Shown here piece after piece: positions 1 to 5,697 of a stretch of 5,697 nt of DNA. The stretch is from positions 1 through 5,697 of the forward strand of contig JAJZHS010000182.1 of NCBI GenBank assembly GCA_021798395.1. Reading direction: 5' to 3'. The position numbers and the translations under genes were made by a program. Origin of the DNA: Pseudomonadota bacterium. Its GTDB lineage: Bacteria; Pseudomonadota; Gammaproteobacteria; Burkholderiales; Burkholderiaceae_C. The first letter of the stretch is position 1; every line of letters begins with the position of its first letter. Under the pieces are notes generated by a model. That model was not told the DNA's origin. It was given only the letters and a program-made list of their open reading frames with translations, and ran no database searches.

Positions 1-1128
1 CGCGTCCCGCGCGAGGATGCGCTGCAGGATCCGCGGCACTTCGAACACGGCGCGGTTGCGTTGCGCGGCCACGCGCGCGCGGTACTGAGGCAGTTGCGCG
101 CACAGCGCGCGCGCGGCGGGTTCGACGTCGCGGAACGCGCGCAGCACCAGGCCGTAGCCGTTGTCGCGCACCCATTCGGTGTTGTAGCGCTCCTGCGGCA
201 TGGTCCACGCGTTGCGCGTGACGATCACCGGCAGGCCGAGATGCAACGCTTCGCTCAGACTCCCCGGGCCCGGCTTGCCGATGAAGTAGTCGGCCGCGCC
301 CAGCACACCGGACACGTCGGCGGTGAAGCCGAGCACGGCGCGCGGCGCGCCGGCCGGCAGGGCAAGCAGCCGCGCGCGCAGCGCCGCGTTGTGCCCGCAC
401 AGCAGGATCAGCTGGTGCTGCGCGCCGAGGCGCTCGACGATGCCGAGCATGCTGCGTGAACCGTGGCCGCCGAACATCACGGCCGCAGTCGGCGCGGCGG
501 GGTCGAGGCCGAGCGCGGCGCGGCGCGCGACGCGGTCGGCGCCGTCTCCGGAACGATAGAAATCCGGCCGGATGATCATGCCCGAGGTCGCGTGCACCCG
601 CCACTGCGGATGCCCCGCGGCGAGCGCCTGCTCGACCGCGCGCGGCGTGCCGCAGACGAAATCCTGCGCCTGCCCCGACTCGATCCAGAAATGCGGCGGA
701 TGGTCGGCCAGATCGGTCAGCACGGTGACGTACGGCGCGCCGGGACGCTCCCGGCGCAGGCTGGCGTACAGCGCGCGGTTGAAGTTCGGGATCAGCGACA
801 CCACCATGTCGGGCGCGCTGCGCCGCCAGTGCGGCCGCAACGCGCGCACCAGCGTGGGCTGCAGCAGCGCGATCAGCGCCTGCAGCACGCGCAGCTCGGC
901 GCGCAGGCCCAGCGTCAGCCCGTGCGCCAGGCGCGCGTTGTAGTAATCCTCGGGCGAGAACGCCAGCCGCCGCAGCCGCCCGTCCGGGTCGAGCAGTTCG
1001 GTCAGATTGACCAGGCGCACGTCCCAGTCGAGGCCGGCGGCGGCGATCGCCTGCTGGAGCGCCAACGCCGACGCGCGGTGCCCGCCGCCGGCGTTGAAAT
1101 AGATCAGATCGACGCGCGGCGGCGGCAT
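1..1128 (-). CDS. MGDG-synthase/GT28-like glycosyltransferase (3' end cut by window edge)
   Basis: This is a GT-B fold glycosyltransferase of the monogalactosyldiacylglycerol-synthase/MurG type, which usually moves a sugar from a UDP-sugar to a lipid acceptor at the inner face of the membrane. 376 residues are visible and the C-terminus is missing. The N-terminal domain opens with a strand and the glycine-rich loop FNAGGGHRASA (residues 11-21), the acceptor-side signature of the family. LTDLADHPPHFW (137-148) matches the family's TDF-x-H-x-x-W stretch. The C-terminal nucleotide-sugar domain shows MFGGHGS (218-224), LLCGHN (242-247), IGKPGPGSLSEAL (283-295) and PQERYN (311-316), matching the KPGG-x-x-SEA and QE-x-N donor-site motifs. 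No signal peptide or clear transmembrane segment is seen. The ATG lies 4 nt after the ATPase stop, with GAGG just upstream at a short spacing, so translational coupling is likely. Family is fairly sure; the sugar and acceptor cannot be told from sequence. Confidence 0.85.
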   Translation of the reverse strand, partial: MPPPRVDLIYFNAGGGHRASALALQQAIAAAGLDWDVRLVNLTELLDPDGRLRRLAFSPEDYYNARLAHGLTLGLRAELRVLQALIALLQPTLVRALRPHWRRSAPDMVVSLIPNFNRALYASLRRERPGAPYVTVLTDLADHPPHFWIESGQAQDFVCGTPRAVEQALAAGHPQWRVHATSGMIIRPDFYRSGDGADRVARRAALGLDPAAPTAAVMFGGHGSRSMLGIVERLGAQHQLILLCGHNAALRARLLALPAGAPRAVLGFTADVSGVLGAADYFIGKPGPGSLSEALHLGLPVIVTRNAWTMPQERYNTEWVRDNGYGLVLRAFRDVEPAARALCAQLPQYRARVAAQRNRAVFEVPRILQRILARDA

Positions 1129-1132
1129 GTCC

Positions 1133-2494
1133 TCAGGTCCCGGAGCCTTCGGCCTCGTCCTCGCCCGGGTTCTCCAGGCTGAAGACGTCGGCGTTGCCGT
1201 CGTAGGCGTACATCTCGGCGTAGCGGCCCCAGTCGATCACGGTCTCGAGCACCCGCACCGCCTCGTCCTCGCTGAGCATGTCCTCCAGTTCGGTGCGAAA
1301 ACGCGCGCCGGGGGCGCGATGGTTGTGGCGCTCGTCGAGCACGGCGCGGATGCGCGCCGCCAGCGGAACCCCGGCCAGCAGGTGGCGCGCGAACAGCGGC
1401 TTGCGCTCCTGCACGTCGGCGTCGACGAACAGGCGGCCGGCGGCGGTCAGCTCAATGTCGCCGTCGGCGATCTGCGCGAAACCGAGCAGCTCGACGGCCT
1501 CGATCAGCGGGAACAGGTCGTCGACCGAGAAATGCATGTCGTCGGCGATTTCGGGCAGGCTGATGCGCGGACTGCCGCTGGCCTGCTCGAGCGCGTACAG
1601 CTCCTCGAGCAGACCGGCGAGCTTGTTCACCGGAACGTCGGGCAACCGGTGGCCGATGGTGGTCGCGCCGCGCTGCGCGACGTTGACCGCCGCCGCCGGG
1701 CGCGACGTCATGATGCCGTAGATGTGCTCGACCATGTCGCGGAAACCCGGCGACTCGCGGTCGCGCGGTTGCGCCAGCGCGACCGGGATCTCGGCCCGCA
1801 CCCGCCCGGGGTTGGAGCCCAGGATCAGGATGCGGTCGGCCATCAGCACCGCCTCCTCGATGTTGTGCGAGACGAGCAAGATGCCGCGGGTCGGAATCTT
1901 GCGCTCGGCCCACAGGTCGAGCAGGTCCGTGCGCATGGTCTCGGCGGTCAGCACGTCGAGCGCCGAGAACGGCTCGTCCATCAGCAGCACGTCGGGGTTG
2001 ATGACCAGCGCGCGGGCGAAGCCGACGCGCTGGCGCATGCCGCCCGAGAGCTCGCGCGGGTAGGCCGACTCGAAACCGTCGAGGCCGATCAGGTCGATCG
2101 CCGCCAGCGCGCGCTGCCGGCGTTCGGCCGGCGGCACTTTCAGCGCCTCCAGCCCGAGTTCGACGTTCTGCAGCACGGTCAGCCACGGGAACAGCGCGAA
2201 ACTCTGGAACACCATGGCCAGCCCGGGAACCGGACCGTCGACCGGCGCGCCGCGGTGCAGCAGCCTTCCGGCGCTGGGCTGCGACAGCCCGGCGAGCATG
2301 CGCAGCAGCGTCGACTTGCCCGATCCCGAGCGGCCGAGCAGAACCAGGATCTCGCCGTCGCGCAGCCGCATGTTGACGTCGTCGAGGATCAGCAACTCGT
2401 TGCCGTCGGGCGCCTTGAACGACTTGCGCACGTGCTCGGCGACGAAGAGGTCCGCCGCGCGCTCGCTTCCTCCCGGGTGTTGTTCATCGGCCAT
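1133..2494 (-). CDS. NitT/TauT-type ABC transporter ATPase with C-terminal AAA-associated domain
   Basis: This cytoplasmic ATPase powers the permease encoded just upstream. Residues 1-255 form an ABC domain: Walker A GRSGSGKST (54-62), Q-loop VFQSFALFPW (95-104), signature LSGGMRQ (149-155), Walker B VLLMDE (169-174), D-loop SALD (177-180) and H-loop SHN (209-211). All catalytic residues are present, and the sequence around the Q-loop and signature resembles the nitrate/sulfonate/taurine class. Residues ~283-433 match in character the AAA-associated C-terminal domain of a subset of these ATPases, including LPEIADDMHFSVDDLFPLIE (313-332) and LTAAGRLFVDAD (349-360). A short acidic tail follows. 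At 453 aa it is much longer than a plain ATPase (~260 aa) because of this domain. I chose ATG 2494 over an in-frame ATG at 2530 because GAAGGA (2509-2504) sits 9 nt before it and it avoids overlapping the permease. Substrate unknown. Confidence 0.93.
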   Translation of the reverse strand: MADEQHPGGSERAADLFVAEHVRKSFKAPDGNELLILDDVNMRLRDGEILVLLGRSGSGKSTLLRMLAGLSQPSAGRLLHRGAPVDGPVPGLAMVFQSFALFPWLTVLQNVELGLEALKVPPAERRQRALAAIDLIGLDGFESAYPRELSGGMRQRVGFARALVINPDVLLMDEPFSALDVLTAETMRTDLLDLWAERKIPTRGILLVSHNIEEAVLMADRILILGSNPGRVRAEIPVALAQPRDRESPGFRDMVEHIYGIMTSRPAAAVNVAQRGATTIGHRLPDVPVNKLAGLLEELYALEQASGSPRISLPEIADDMHFSVDDLFPLIEAVELLGFAQIADGDIELTAAGRLFVDADVQERKPLFARHLLAGVPLAARIRAVLDERHNHRAPGARFRTELEDMLSEDEAVRVLETVIDWGRYAEMYAYDGNADVFSLENPGEDEAEGSGT

Positions 2495-2503
2495 CAGATC
2501 GCA

Positions 2504-2509
2504 TCCTTC
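2504..2509 (-). promoter_or_regulatory. Ribosome binding site of the ATPase gene
   Basis: GAAGGA on the minus strand ends 9 nt before the ATG at 2494. It overlaps the last codons and stop region of the permease gene, and it decides the start in favour of 2494 rather than the in-frame ATG at 2530, which lies upstream of this site. Confidence 0.6.
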
Positions 2510-2513
2510 GTCT

Positions 2514-4229
2514 TCAATCCAGCCGCACACGGCGCGCCGCCGTTTCGTAGAGCCGGCGCCAGAACAGCCGGTTGACCACCGTCACGTAGACCGACATGAC
2601 GCCGACGCCGAGCGCGATCTCGGCGCCCCGGCCGGCCGCGGTGGCCTGGCTGATGAACGCGCCGAGGCCGTCGGCCACCAGTGTCTTGTCGCCCCAGCTG
2701 ACGACTTCGGCGACGATGCTGGCGTTCCACGCCCCGCCCGACGCGGTGATCGCGCCGGTGACGAAGCCGGGAAAGATCGCCGGCAGGTACAGCCGGCGCC
2801 ACAACAGCCAGCCGCGCAGGCCGAGGTTGGTCGCCGCCTCGCGCATGTCGGTCGGGATCGCCGAGGCCGCGCCGACCACCGAGAACACGATGTACCACAT
2901 GCTGCCCAGGATCATCAGCGGCGCGGTGAACACGTCGACGTCGAGGTGCCAGTGCACGATGGCGATGACGAACAGCGGGAACAGCAGGTTGGCCGGGAAC
3001 GCGGCCAGGAACTGGGCCAGCGGCTGCACCCGCGCCGCCCACGCCGGGCGCAGCCCGATCCACACGCTGACCGGGACCCACACCAGCGCCGACAGCAGCA
3101 CCAGCACCAGCACTTTGAACGCGGTCAGCACGCCGAGCCAGACCACGTGGCCGACCAGCGGCCAGCCGAAATCGCGGGGCAGCACCTGTCCGAGCGCGAC
3201 CACCGCCCAGATCGCGAAACCGGCCAGCGAGGCGTAGAACACGGCGTCGCCCAGGCGCAGCAGCCGCGGCGACGCCGGCCTGGCGCGGCCGACGCGCGGC
3301 GTCAGCCGCAGGCTGAGTTCCCACAGCCATTGCGGCAGCGCGCCGAGCACGCGGATGAGCCGCGTGCGGCGAATGAAATCGAGCACGAACGAGTCCGGCG
3401 CGTCGGCCGACGCGGTCAATTCGAGCTTGAACTTGTCGGCCCAGGCGACGATCGGGCGGAACAGCAGGGTGTCGTAGAGCAGGATGATGACGATCATCGC
3501 GGCGATCGCCCAGCCGATCGCGCCGAGGTCGCGCACGGCGATCGCGCGCGCGATGTACGAGCCCACGCCGGGCACGGTGACGGTCTGCCCCGACACCGTG
3601 ATCGCCTCCGAGGCGACGACCATGAACCAGCCGCCCGACATCGACATCATGGTGTTCCACAGCAGACCCGGCATCGAAAACGGCAGCTCCAGCTTCCAGA
3701 AACGCTGCCAGGCGTTGAGCCGGTACAGCGTCGCCGCCTCCTGCAAATCGCGCGGCAGCGTCTTCATGCCCTGGTACAGAGCGAACGCCATGTTCCACGC
3801 CTGGCCGGTGAAGACGGCGAAGATCACCGCCATCTGCACCCCCCACAGACTGCCCGGGGACAGCGCGATGAACCCGGTGACGGTGATCGACAGGTAGCCG
3901 AGCACCGGAACCGACTGCAGCACGTCGAGCGCCGGGATCAGGATGCGCTCGGCGTAGCGGTTGTGCGCCGCAAGCCAGGCGTAGACGATGGTGAAGACCA
4001 GCGAGACGAGCAGCGCGGCGAGCATGCGCAGCACCGTGTACAGGCCATACTCGGGCAGCATGGCCGGCGACAGCGAGATCGGCAGGCTCTGCCCGATTCG
4101 GTACGGCACGGCCATCTGGTGCCCGGCGTGGCTGACGATGAAGAACAGCGCCAGGATCAGCGGCAACGCGATCAGGTCGCGCCGGTTCGGCACGGGCACT
4201 GGAACGCGGCGTTGCAGATCGAGCGGCAT
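2514..4229 (-). CDS. Fused two-domain ABC transporter permease, NitT/TauT type
   Basis: This inner-membrane permease carries two binding-protein-dependent transport domains in one 571-aa chain, so one copy could supply both membrane halves of an importer. The first domain (~60-265) has the EAA cytoplasmic loop EAATLYRLNAWQRFWKLELP (164-183). The second (~355-560) has EAATNLGLRGWLLWRRLYLP (464-483). The loops are exactly 300 residues apart. Each is followed by a similar GG-x-W helix (GGWFMVVASEA at 199-209; GGAWNASIVAEV at 498-509), indicating an internal duplication. I count about 12 hydrophobic segments, roughly six per half: 19-36, 62-88, 97-123, 130-154, 188-211, 236-262, 327-350, 361-393, 403-427, 433-458, 486-511 and 536-557. 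A basic linker lies at ~287-325. The ATG at 4229 has no purine-rich Shine-Dalgarno sequence and the next Met is residue 39. Its stop is 19 nt before the ATPase start. Substrate cannot be assigned; nitrate, sulfonate and others are transported by this superfamily. Confidence 0.92.
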   Translation of the reverse strand: MPLDLQRRVPVPVPNRRDLIALPLILALFFIVSHAGHQMAVPYRIGQSLPISLSPAMLPEYGLYTVLRMLAALLVSLVFTIVYAWLAAHNRYAERILIPALDVLQSVPVLGYLSITVTGFIALSPGSLWGVQMAVIFAVFTGQAWNMAFALYQGMKTLPRDLQEAATLYRLNAWQRFWKLELPFSMPGLLWNTMMSMSGGWFMVVASEAITVSGQTVTVPGVGSYIARAIAVRDLGAIGWAIAAMIVIILLYDTLLFRPIVAWADKFKLELTASADAPDSFVLDFIRRTRLIRVLGALPQWLWELSLRLTPRVGRARPASPRLLRLGDAVFYASLAGFAIWAVVALGQVLPRDFGWPLVGHVVWLGVLTAFKVLVLVLLSALVWVPVSVWIGLRPAWAARVQPLAQFLAAFPANLLFPLFVIAIVHWHLDVDVFTAPLMILGSMWYIVFSVVGAASAIPTDMREAATNLGLRGWLLWRRLYLPAIFPGFVTGAITASGGAWNASIVAEVVSWGDKTLVADGLGAFISQATAAGRGAEIALGVGVMSVYVTVVNRLFWRRLYETAARRVRLD

Positions 4230-4267
4230 GGGGGGCAGGAGGCCCGCGCGACGCCAGCCGGCGGGAT

Positions 4268-4296
4268 CCTATAGTCTATCGGCAGGCGCGTGACAG
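4268..4296 (-). promoter_or_regulatory. Candidate promoter for the permease-ATPase-glycosyltransferase operon
   Basis: On the minus strand, CTGTCA (4296-4291) and TATAGG (4273-4268) are 17 bp apart. Each matches 4 of 6 bases of the sigma-70 -35 and -10 consensus. Transcription would begin near 4261 and give a leader of about 30 nt before the permease ATG. The match is moderate and was found by eye. Confidence 0.35.
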
Positions 4297-4365
4297 GACG
4301 GTGACGCCGCATGACGCAAGCGCGCCGACGCACCGTGCCGCGGGGTGCGCGGCCGACCGGCAGCC

Positions 4366-4374
4366 TGTTACAGT
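4366..4374 (+). promoter_or_regulatory. Candidate extended -10 promoter for the PEBP operon
   Basis: TGT followed by TACAGT (4369-4374) fits an extended -10 element: TG, one base, then a hexamer matching TATAAT at 4 of 6 positions. No good -35 is seen 17 bp upstream, as expected for a weak extended -10 promoter or for a chance match. Transcription would begin near 4381, about 60 nt before the start codon. An alternative -10, TATAGT (4270-4275, 5 of 6 matches), lies further upstream and also lacks a -35. Confidence 0.3.
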
Positions 4375-4429
4375 GGATCCGACGTCGCGTGCGCCGTGCG
4401 GGCGCCTCGCCCGTCCCCCTATCCACGCC

Positions 4430-4434
4430 GGGAG
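4430..4434 (+). promoter_or_regulatory. Ribosome binding site of the PEBP-family gene
   Basis: GGGAG ends 6 nt before the ATG at 4441. It picks this start over the in-frame ATG at 4345, whose extra 32 residues resemble no PEBP N-terminus. Confidence 0.65.
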
Positions 4435-4440
4435 ATCGCC

Positions 4441-5070
4441 ATGCGCCTGAGCAGCCAATCCTTCGCCGAGCAGCAAGCCATTCCGCCGCAATTCGCCTTC
4501 TGCAAGCCAGCCTCGGTCGGCCACGTCGCGCTGTCCGACAACCGCAACCCCCATCTGGCGTGGGACGACGTTCCCGACGGCACGCGCAGCTTCGTGCTGA
4601 TCTGCCACGACCCCGACGTACCCAGTTCGGCCGAGCACGTCAACCGCGACGGCCAGGTGGTCCCGGCCGACCTGCCGCGGGTGGATTTCTTCCACTGGGT
4701 TCTGGTCGACATTCCTGCCGACTGGCGCGCCATTGCGGCCGCCAGCATGAGTTCCGGGGTGACGCAGCGCGGCAAGCCGCAGCTTCCCGGGCCGGCGCCG
4801 CGCCACGGCATCAACGACTACACCGCCTGGTTCAAGGGCGACCAGGACATGGAAGGCCCGTACCACGGCTACGACGGCCCGTGCCCGCCGTGGAACGACG
4901 CGCTGCTGCATCATTACACCTTCACCGTGTACGCGCTGGACATCGCGCATTGCCCGGTCGACGGTACGTTCGGCGGCGCGCAGGTCCGCGCGGCGATCGC
5001 CGGGCACGTGCTGGCGCAAGCCTCGCTGACCGGCACGTACACGCTGAATCCTGCGCTGCGCCGGGCTTGA
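4441..5070 (+). CDS. YbhB/YbcL-type PEBP-family (Raf kinase inhibitor-like) protein
   Basis: This 209-aa protein belongs to the phosphatidylethanolamine-binding-protein fold, a beta-sandwich with a small anion-binding pocket that can hold phosphate or phospholipid head groups. Bacterial members mostly have no defined role. Key motifs are present: HLAWDDVPDGTRSF (38-51), the pocket motif DPDVP (57-61), HW (85-86), then GPYHGYDGPCPP (139-150) and HHYTFTVYALD (157-167). It is longer than the common ~160-residue bacterial form. The extra length lies mainly in ~62-82, after DPDVP, and in ~108-138, before the GPY motif. No signal peptide or membrane segment is seen, so it is likely cytoplasmic. The start follows a good GGGAG site. 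It is the first gene of the rightward cluster; the next gene begins 9 nt after its stop. The name refers to the fold and does not imply kinase inhibition. Confidence 0.92.
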   Translation: MRLSSQSFAEQQAIPPQFAFCKPASVGHVALSDNRNPHLAWDDVPDGTRSFVLICHDPDVPSSAEHVNRDGQVVPADLPRVDFFHWVLVDIPADWRAIAAASMSSGVTQRGKPQLPGPAPRHGINDYTAWFKGDQDMEGPYHGYDGPCPPWNDALLHHYTFTVYALDIAHCPVDGTFGGAQVRAAIAGHVLAQASLTGTYTLNPALRRA

Positions 5071-5079
5071 GACCGCACC

Positions 5080-5340
5080 ATGCCGACCGCATCCCCCGAC
5101 CCGCGTCCGACGACCAACGTCCATGTCCAGGGTCTGCTGGGCGTCGTGCTCGGCGTGGCCGTGCTCGGCGTCGTGCTGCTGTTGCTGCACCTGCGCCGCA
5201 ACGGCCTTCCGGTCGACGCCAGCGAACTGCAGATGAGCGCGACCTCGCCCTGCATGGTGCAGGCCATCCGCTCCGCCAGCGAGCGCGGCACCATCACCTA
5301 CGGCGAACTCGACCGATTGAAACGCCGGTGCGGGTCGTGA
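5080..5340 (+). CDS. Small single-pass membrane protein of unknown function
   Basis: I do not recognise this 86-aa protein. Residues 1-16 are short and polar with several prolines. Residues 17-38 form one strongly hydrophobic helix rich in Val, Leu and Gly, followed by RR (39-40). Under the positive-inside rule this puts the C-terminus in the cytoplasm, though the N-terminal charge bias is weak. The 46-residue tail has Cys58 and Cys84 and ends in RGTITYGELDRLKRRCGS (69-86). The G-x-IT-x-x-E-L pattern faintly recalls short C-terminal oligomerisation (SHOCT-like) domains, but I do not claim membership. It starts 9 nt after the PEBP stop and its stop overlaps the next start (GTGA). This tight packing, with codon use like its neighbours, supports a real gene. 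The ribosome site is poor (GAGA, overlapping the upstream stop), so it may depend on translation of the PEBP gene. Confidence 0.72.
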   Translation: MPTASPDPRPTTNVHVQGLLGVVLGVAVLGVVLLLLHLRRNGLPVDASELQMSATSPCMVQAIRSASERGTITYGELDRLKRRCGS

Positions 5341-5697
5341 GCGCCCCCAGGGGCGGGGCAGCGCCCGACCCCGCGCTGATCGCACACCGCCTCGGCGCCG
5401 GCTGGGGACCCGAAAACACCCTGCAGGCGTTCGCCGCCGCGCGCGCCGCCGGACTGCGCGCGTTCGAGTGCGACGTCAAGCTCAGCGTCGACGGGGTCGC
5501 GTTCCTGCTGCACGACGACGACCTGGCGCGCACCACCGACCTCACCGGCCGCGCCAGCGCGCTGCCGTGGCGCGCGCTGTGCCCGCGGCTGCCGTCGCTG
5601 CGCGACCTGGCCGACGCCGGCCGCGACGACGCGATCATCGTCAACCTGGAGATCAAGCCCGACAGCTATGCCTGCTGCGCGCGGCAGGCCGAATGGG
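5337..5697 (+). CDS. ugpQ: Glycerophosphodiester phosphodiesterase, UgpQ-like (3' end cut by window edge)
   Basis: This enzyme hydrolyses glycerophosphodiesters (deacylated phospholipid head groups) to sn-glycerol 3-phosphate plus an alcohol, using a bound divalent metal. Visible motifs over 120 residues are AHRLG (16-20) with the first catalytic His17; PENT (25-28); ECDVKLSVDG (44-53) with metal ligands Glu44 and Asp46; FLLHDDDLARTT (56-67) with the second catalytic His59; and NLEIKP (103-108) with metal ligand Glu105. The KLS-x-DG and FLLHDD-x-L stretches are close to UgpQ, the cytoplasmic form, and there is no signal peptide. I chose GTG 5337, which overlaps the previous stop. An in-frame GTG at 5328 is equally possible, and neither has a strong ribosome site. 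The first motif reads HRLG rather than the usual HRG, and the segment between PWRAL (77-81) and PSLRDL (86-91) is shorter than in UgpQ. The remaining C-terminal half lies beyond the window. Confidence 0.9.
   Translation, partial: MSAPRGGAAPDPALIAHRLGAGWGPENTLQAFAAARAAGLRAFECDVKLSVDGVAFLLHDDDLARTTDLTGRASALPWRALCPRLPSLRDLADAGRDDAIIVNLEIKPDSYACCARQAEW

Larger units (their letters stand above)
4230..4440. other. Divergent intergenic region between the two operons
   Basis: This 211-bp stretch separates the permease start (leftward) from the PEBP-family start (rightward) and should hold promoters for both. It contains a small AT-rich island around 4268-4280 in otherwise GC-rich DNA, with the palindrome CTATAG (4269-4274) usable as part of a -10 element on either strand. 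A second less GC-rich patch, TGTTACAGT, lies at 4366-4374. A 6-bp inverted repeat, CGCACC (4329-4334) and GGTGCG (4344-4349), has a 9-nt loop; it may be chance at this base composition. No convincing small gene or riboswitch is visible. Confidence 0.7.

Noticed and set aside
61..120. Alternating GCGCGC-rich stretch resembling a simple repeat
   Set aside because: On the minus strand it reads smoothly as Ala/Arg-rich codons of the glycosyltransferase C-terminal domain; there is no fixed repeat unit.
61..1182. Several plus-strand open frames opposite the glycosyltransferase
   Set aside because: The minus strand reads without interruption for 376 codons with family motifs throughout; the plus-strand frames have none.
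2495..2530. Longer N-terminus for the ATPase starting at 2530
   Set aside because: It would overlap the permease gene by 17 nt, adds 12 residues unlike the family, and lies upstream of the good ribosome site that serves 2494.
1127..2575. Open reading frame of 482 codons on the plus strand opposite the ATPase
   Set aside because: Antisense to an ATPase with every catalytic motif. The translation has no recognisable domain and a skewed composition typical of GC-rich shadow frames.
2494..3846. Open reading frame of 450 codons on the minus strand, in another frame within the permease
   Set aside because: Same strand as the permease but rich in Arg, Gly and Ala with no hydrophobic segments; the real frame carries the EAA loops and membrane helices.
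2214..4274. Open reading frame of 686 codons on the plus strand opposite the permease
   Set aside because: It is antisense to a clear permease. Most of its translation is a low-complexity mix of Arg, His, Gln, Asp and Ala with no motifs, as expected from opposite-strand reading of GC-rich DNA.
4329..4349. Possible terminator or riboregulator hairpin, 6-bp stem with 9-nt loop
   Set aside because: The stem is short, has no following T-run, and 6-bp inverted repeats are expected by chance in DNA this GC-rich.
4345..4440. Longer N-terminus for the PEBP-family protein starting at 4345
   Set aside because: The extra residues do not look like a signal peptide or a PEBP N-terminus, the candidate promoter lies inside it, and the ATG at 4441 has a good ribosome site.
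4276..5385. Open reading frame of 369 codons on the minus strand opposite the PEBP and small membrane protein genes
   Set aside because: It spans two plus-strand genes and the divergent promoter region, has no motif, and its composition is shadow-like.

Overview
This is a GC-rich window (about 70% G+C by eye) with strong G/C bias at third codon positions. It looks like a high-GC proteobacterium, most plausibly a betaproteobacterium (Burkholderiales or relatives). That assignment rests on composition and gene families only; there is no rRNA or other phylogenetic marker here.

Six protein-coding genes form two divergent clusters around a ~210-bp intergenic region (4230-4440). The leftward cluster (minus strand) has, in transcription order, a fused two-domain ABC permease of the NitT/TauT type, its ATPase carrying a C-terminal AAA-associated domain, and a glycosyltransferase of the MGDG-synthase/GT28 type that runs off the left edge. 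The permease-ATPase gap is 19 nt and the ATPase-glycosyltransferase gap is 4 nt, so this is almost certainly one operon. No periplasmic substrate-binding protein gene lies in the window.

The rightward cluster (plus strand) has a YbhB/YbcL-type phosphatidylethanolamine-binding-protein (PEBP) family protein, an 86-aa single-pass membrane protein of unknown function, and a UgpQ-like glycerophosphodiester phosphodiesterase cut by the right edge. Its gaps are 9 nt and a 3-nt stop/start overlap, again operon-like.

A possible common theme is membrane lipids. The window holds a lipid-type glycosyltransferase, a phosphodiesterase acting on deacylated phospholipid head groups and a PEBP-fold protein, but they lie in two divergent units and a functional link is inference. 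I saw no tRNA, rRNA, CRISPR array, insertion sequence, integrase or phage gene. The most interesting points are an importer with no visible binding protein that is coupled to a lipid-type glycosyltransferase, and a phosphodiesterase that appears to lack a loop common in its family. I found no convincing evidence of a wholly new system.
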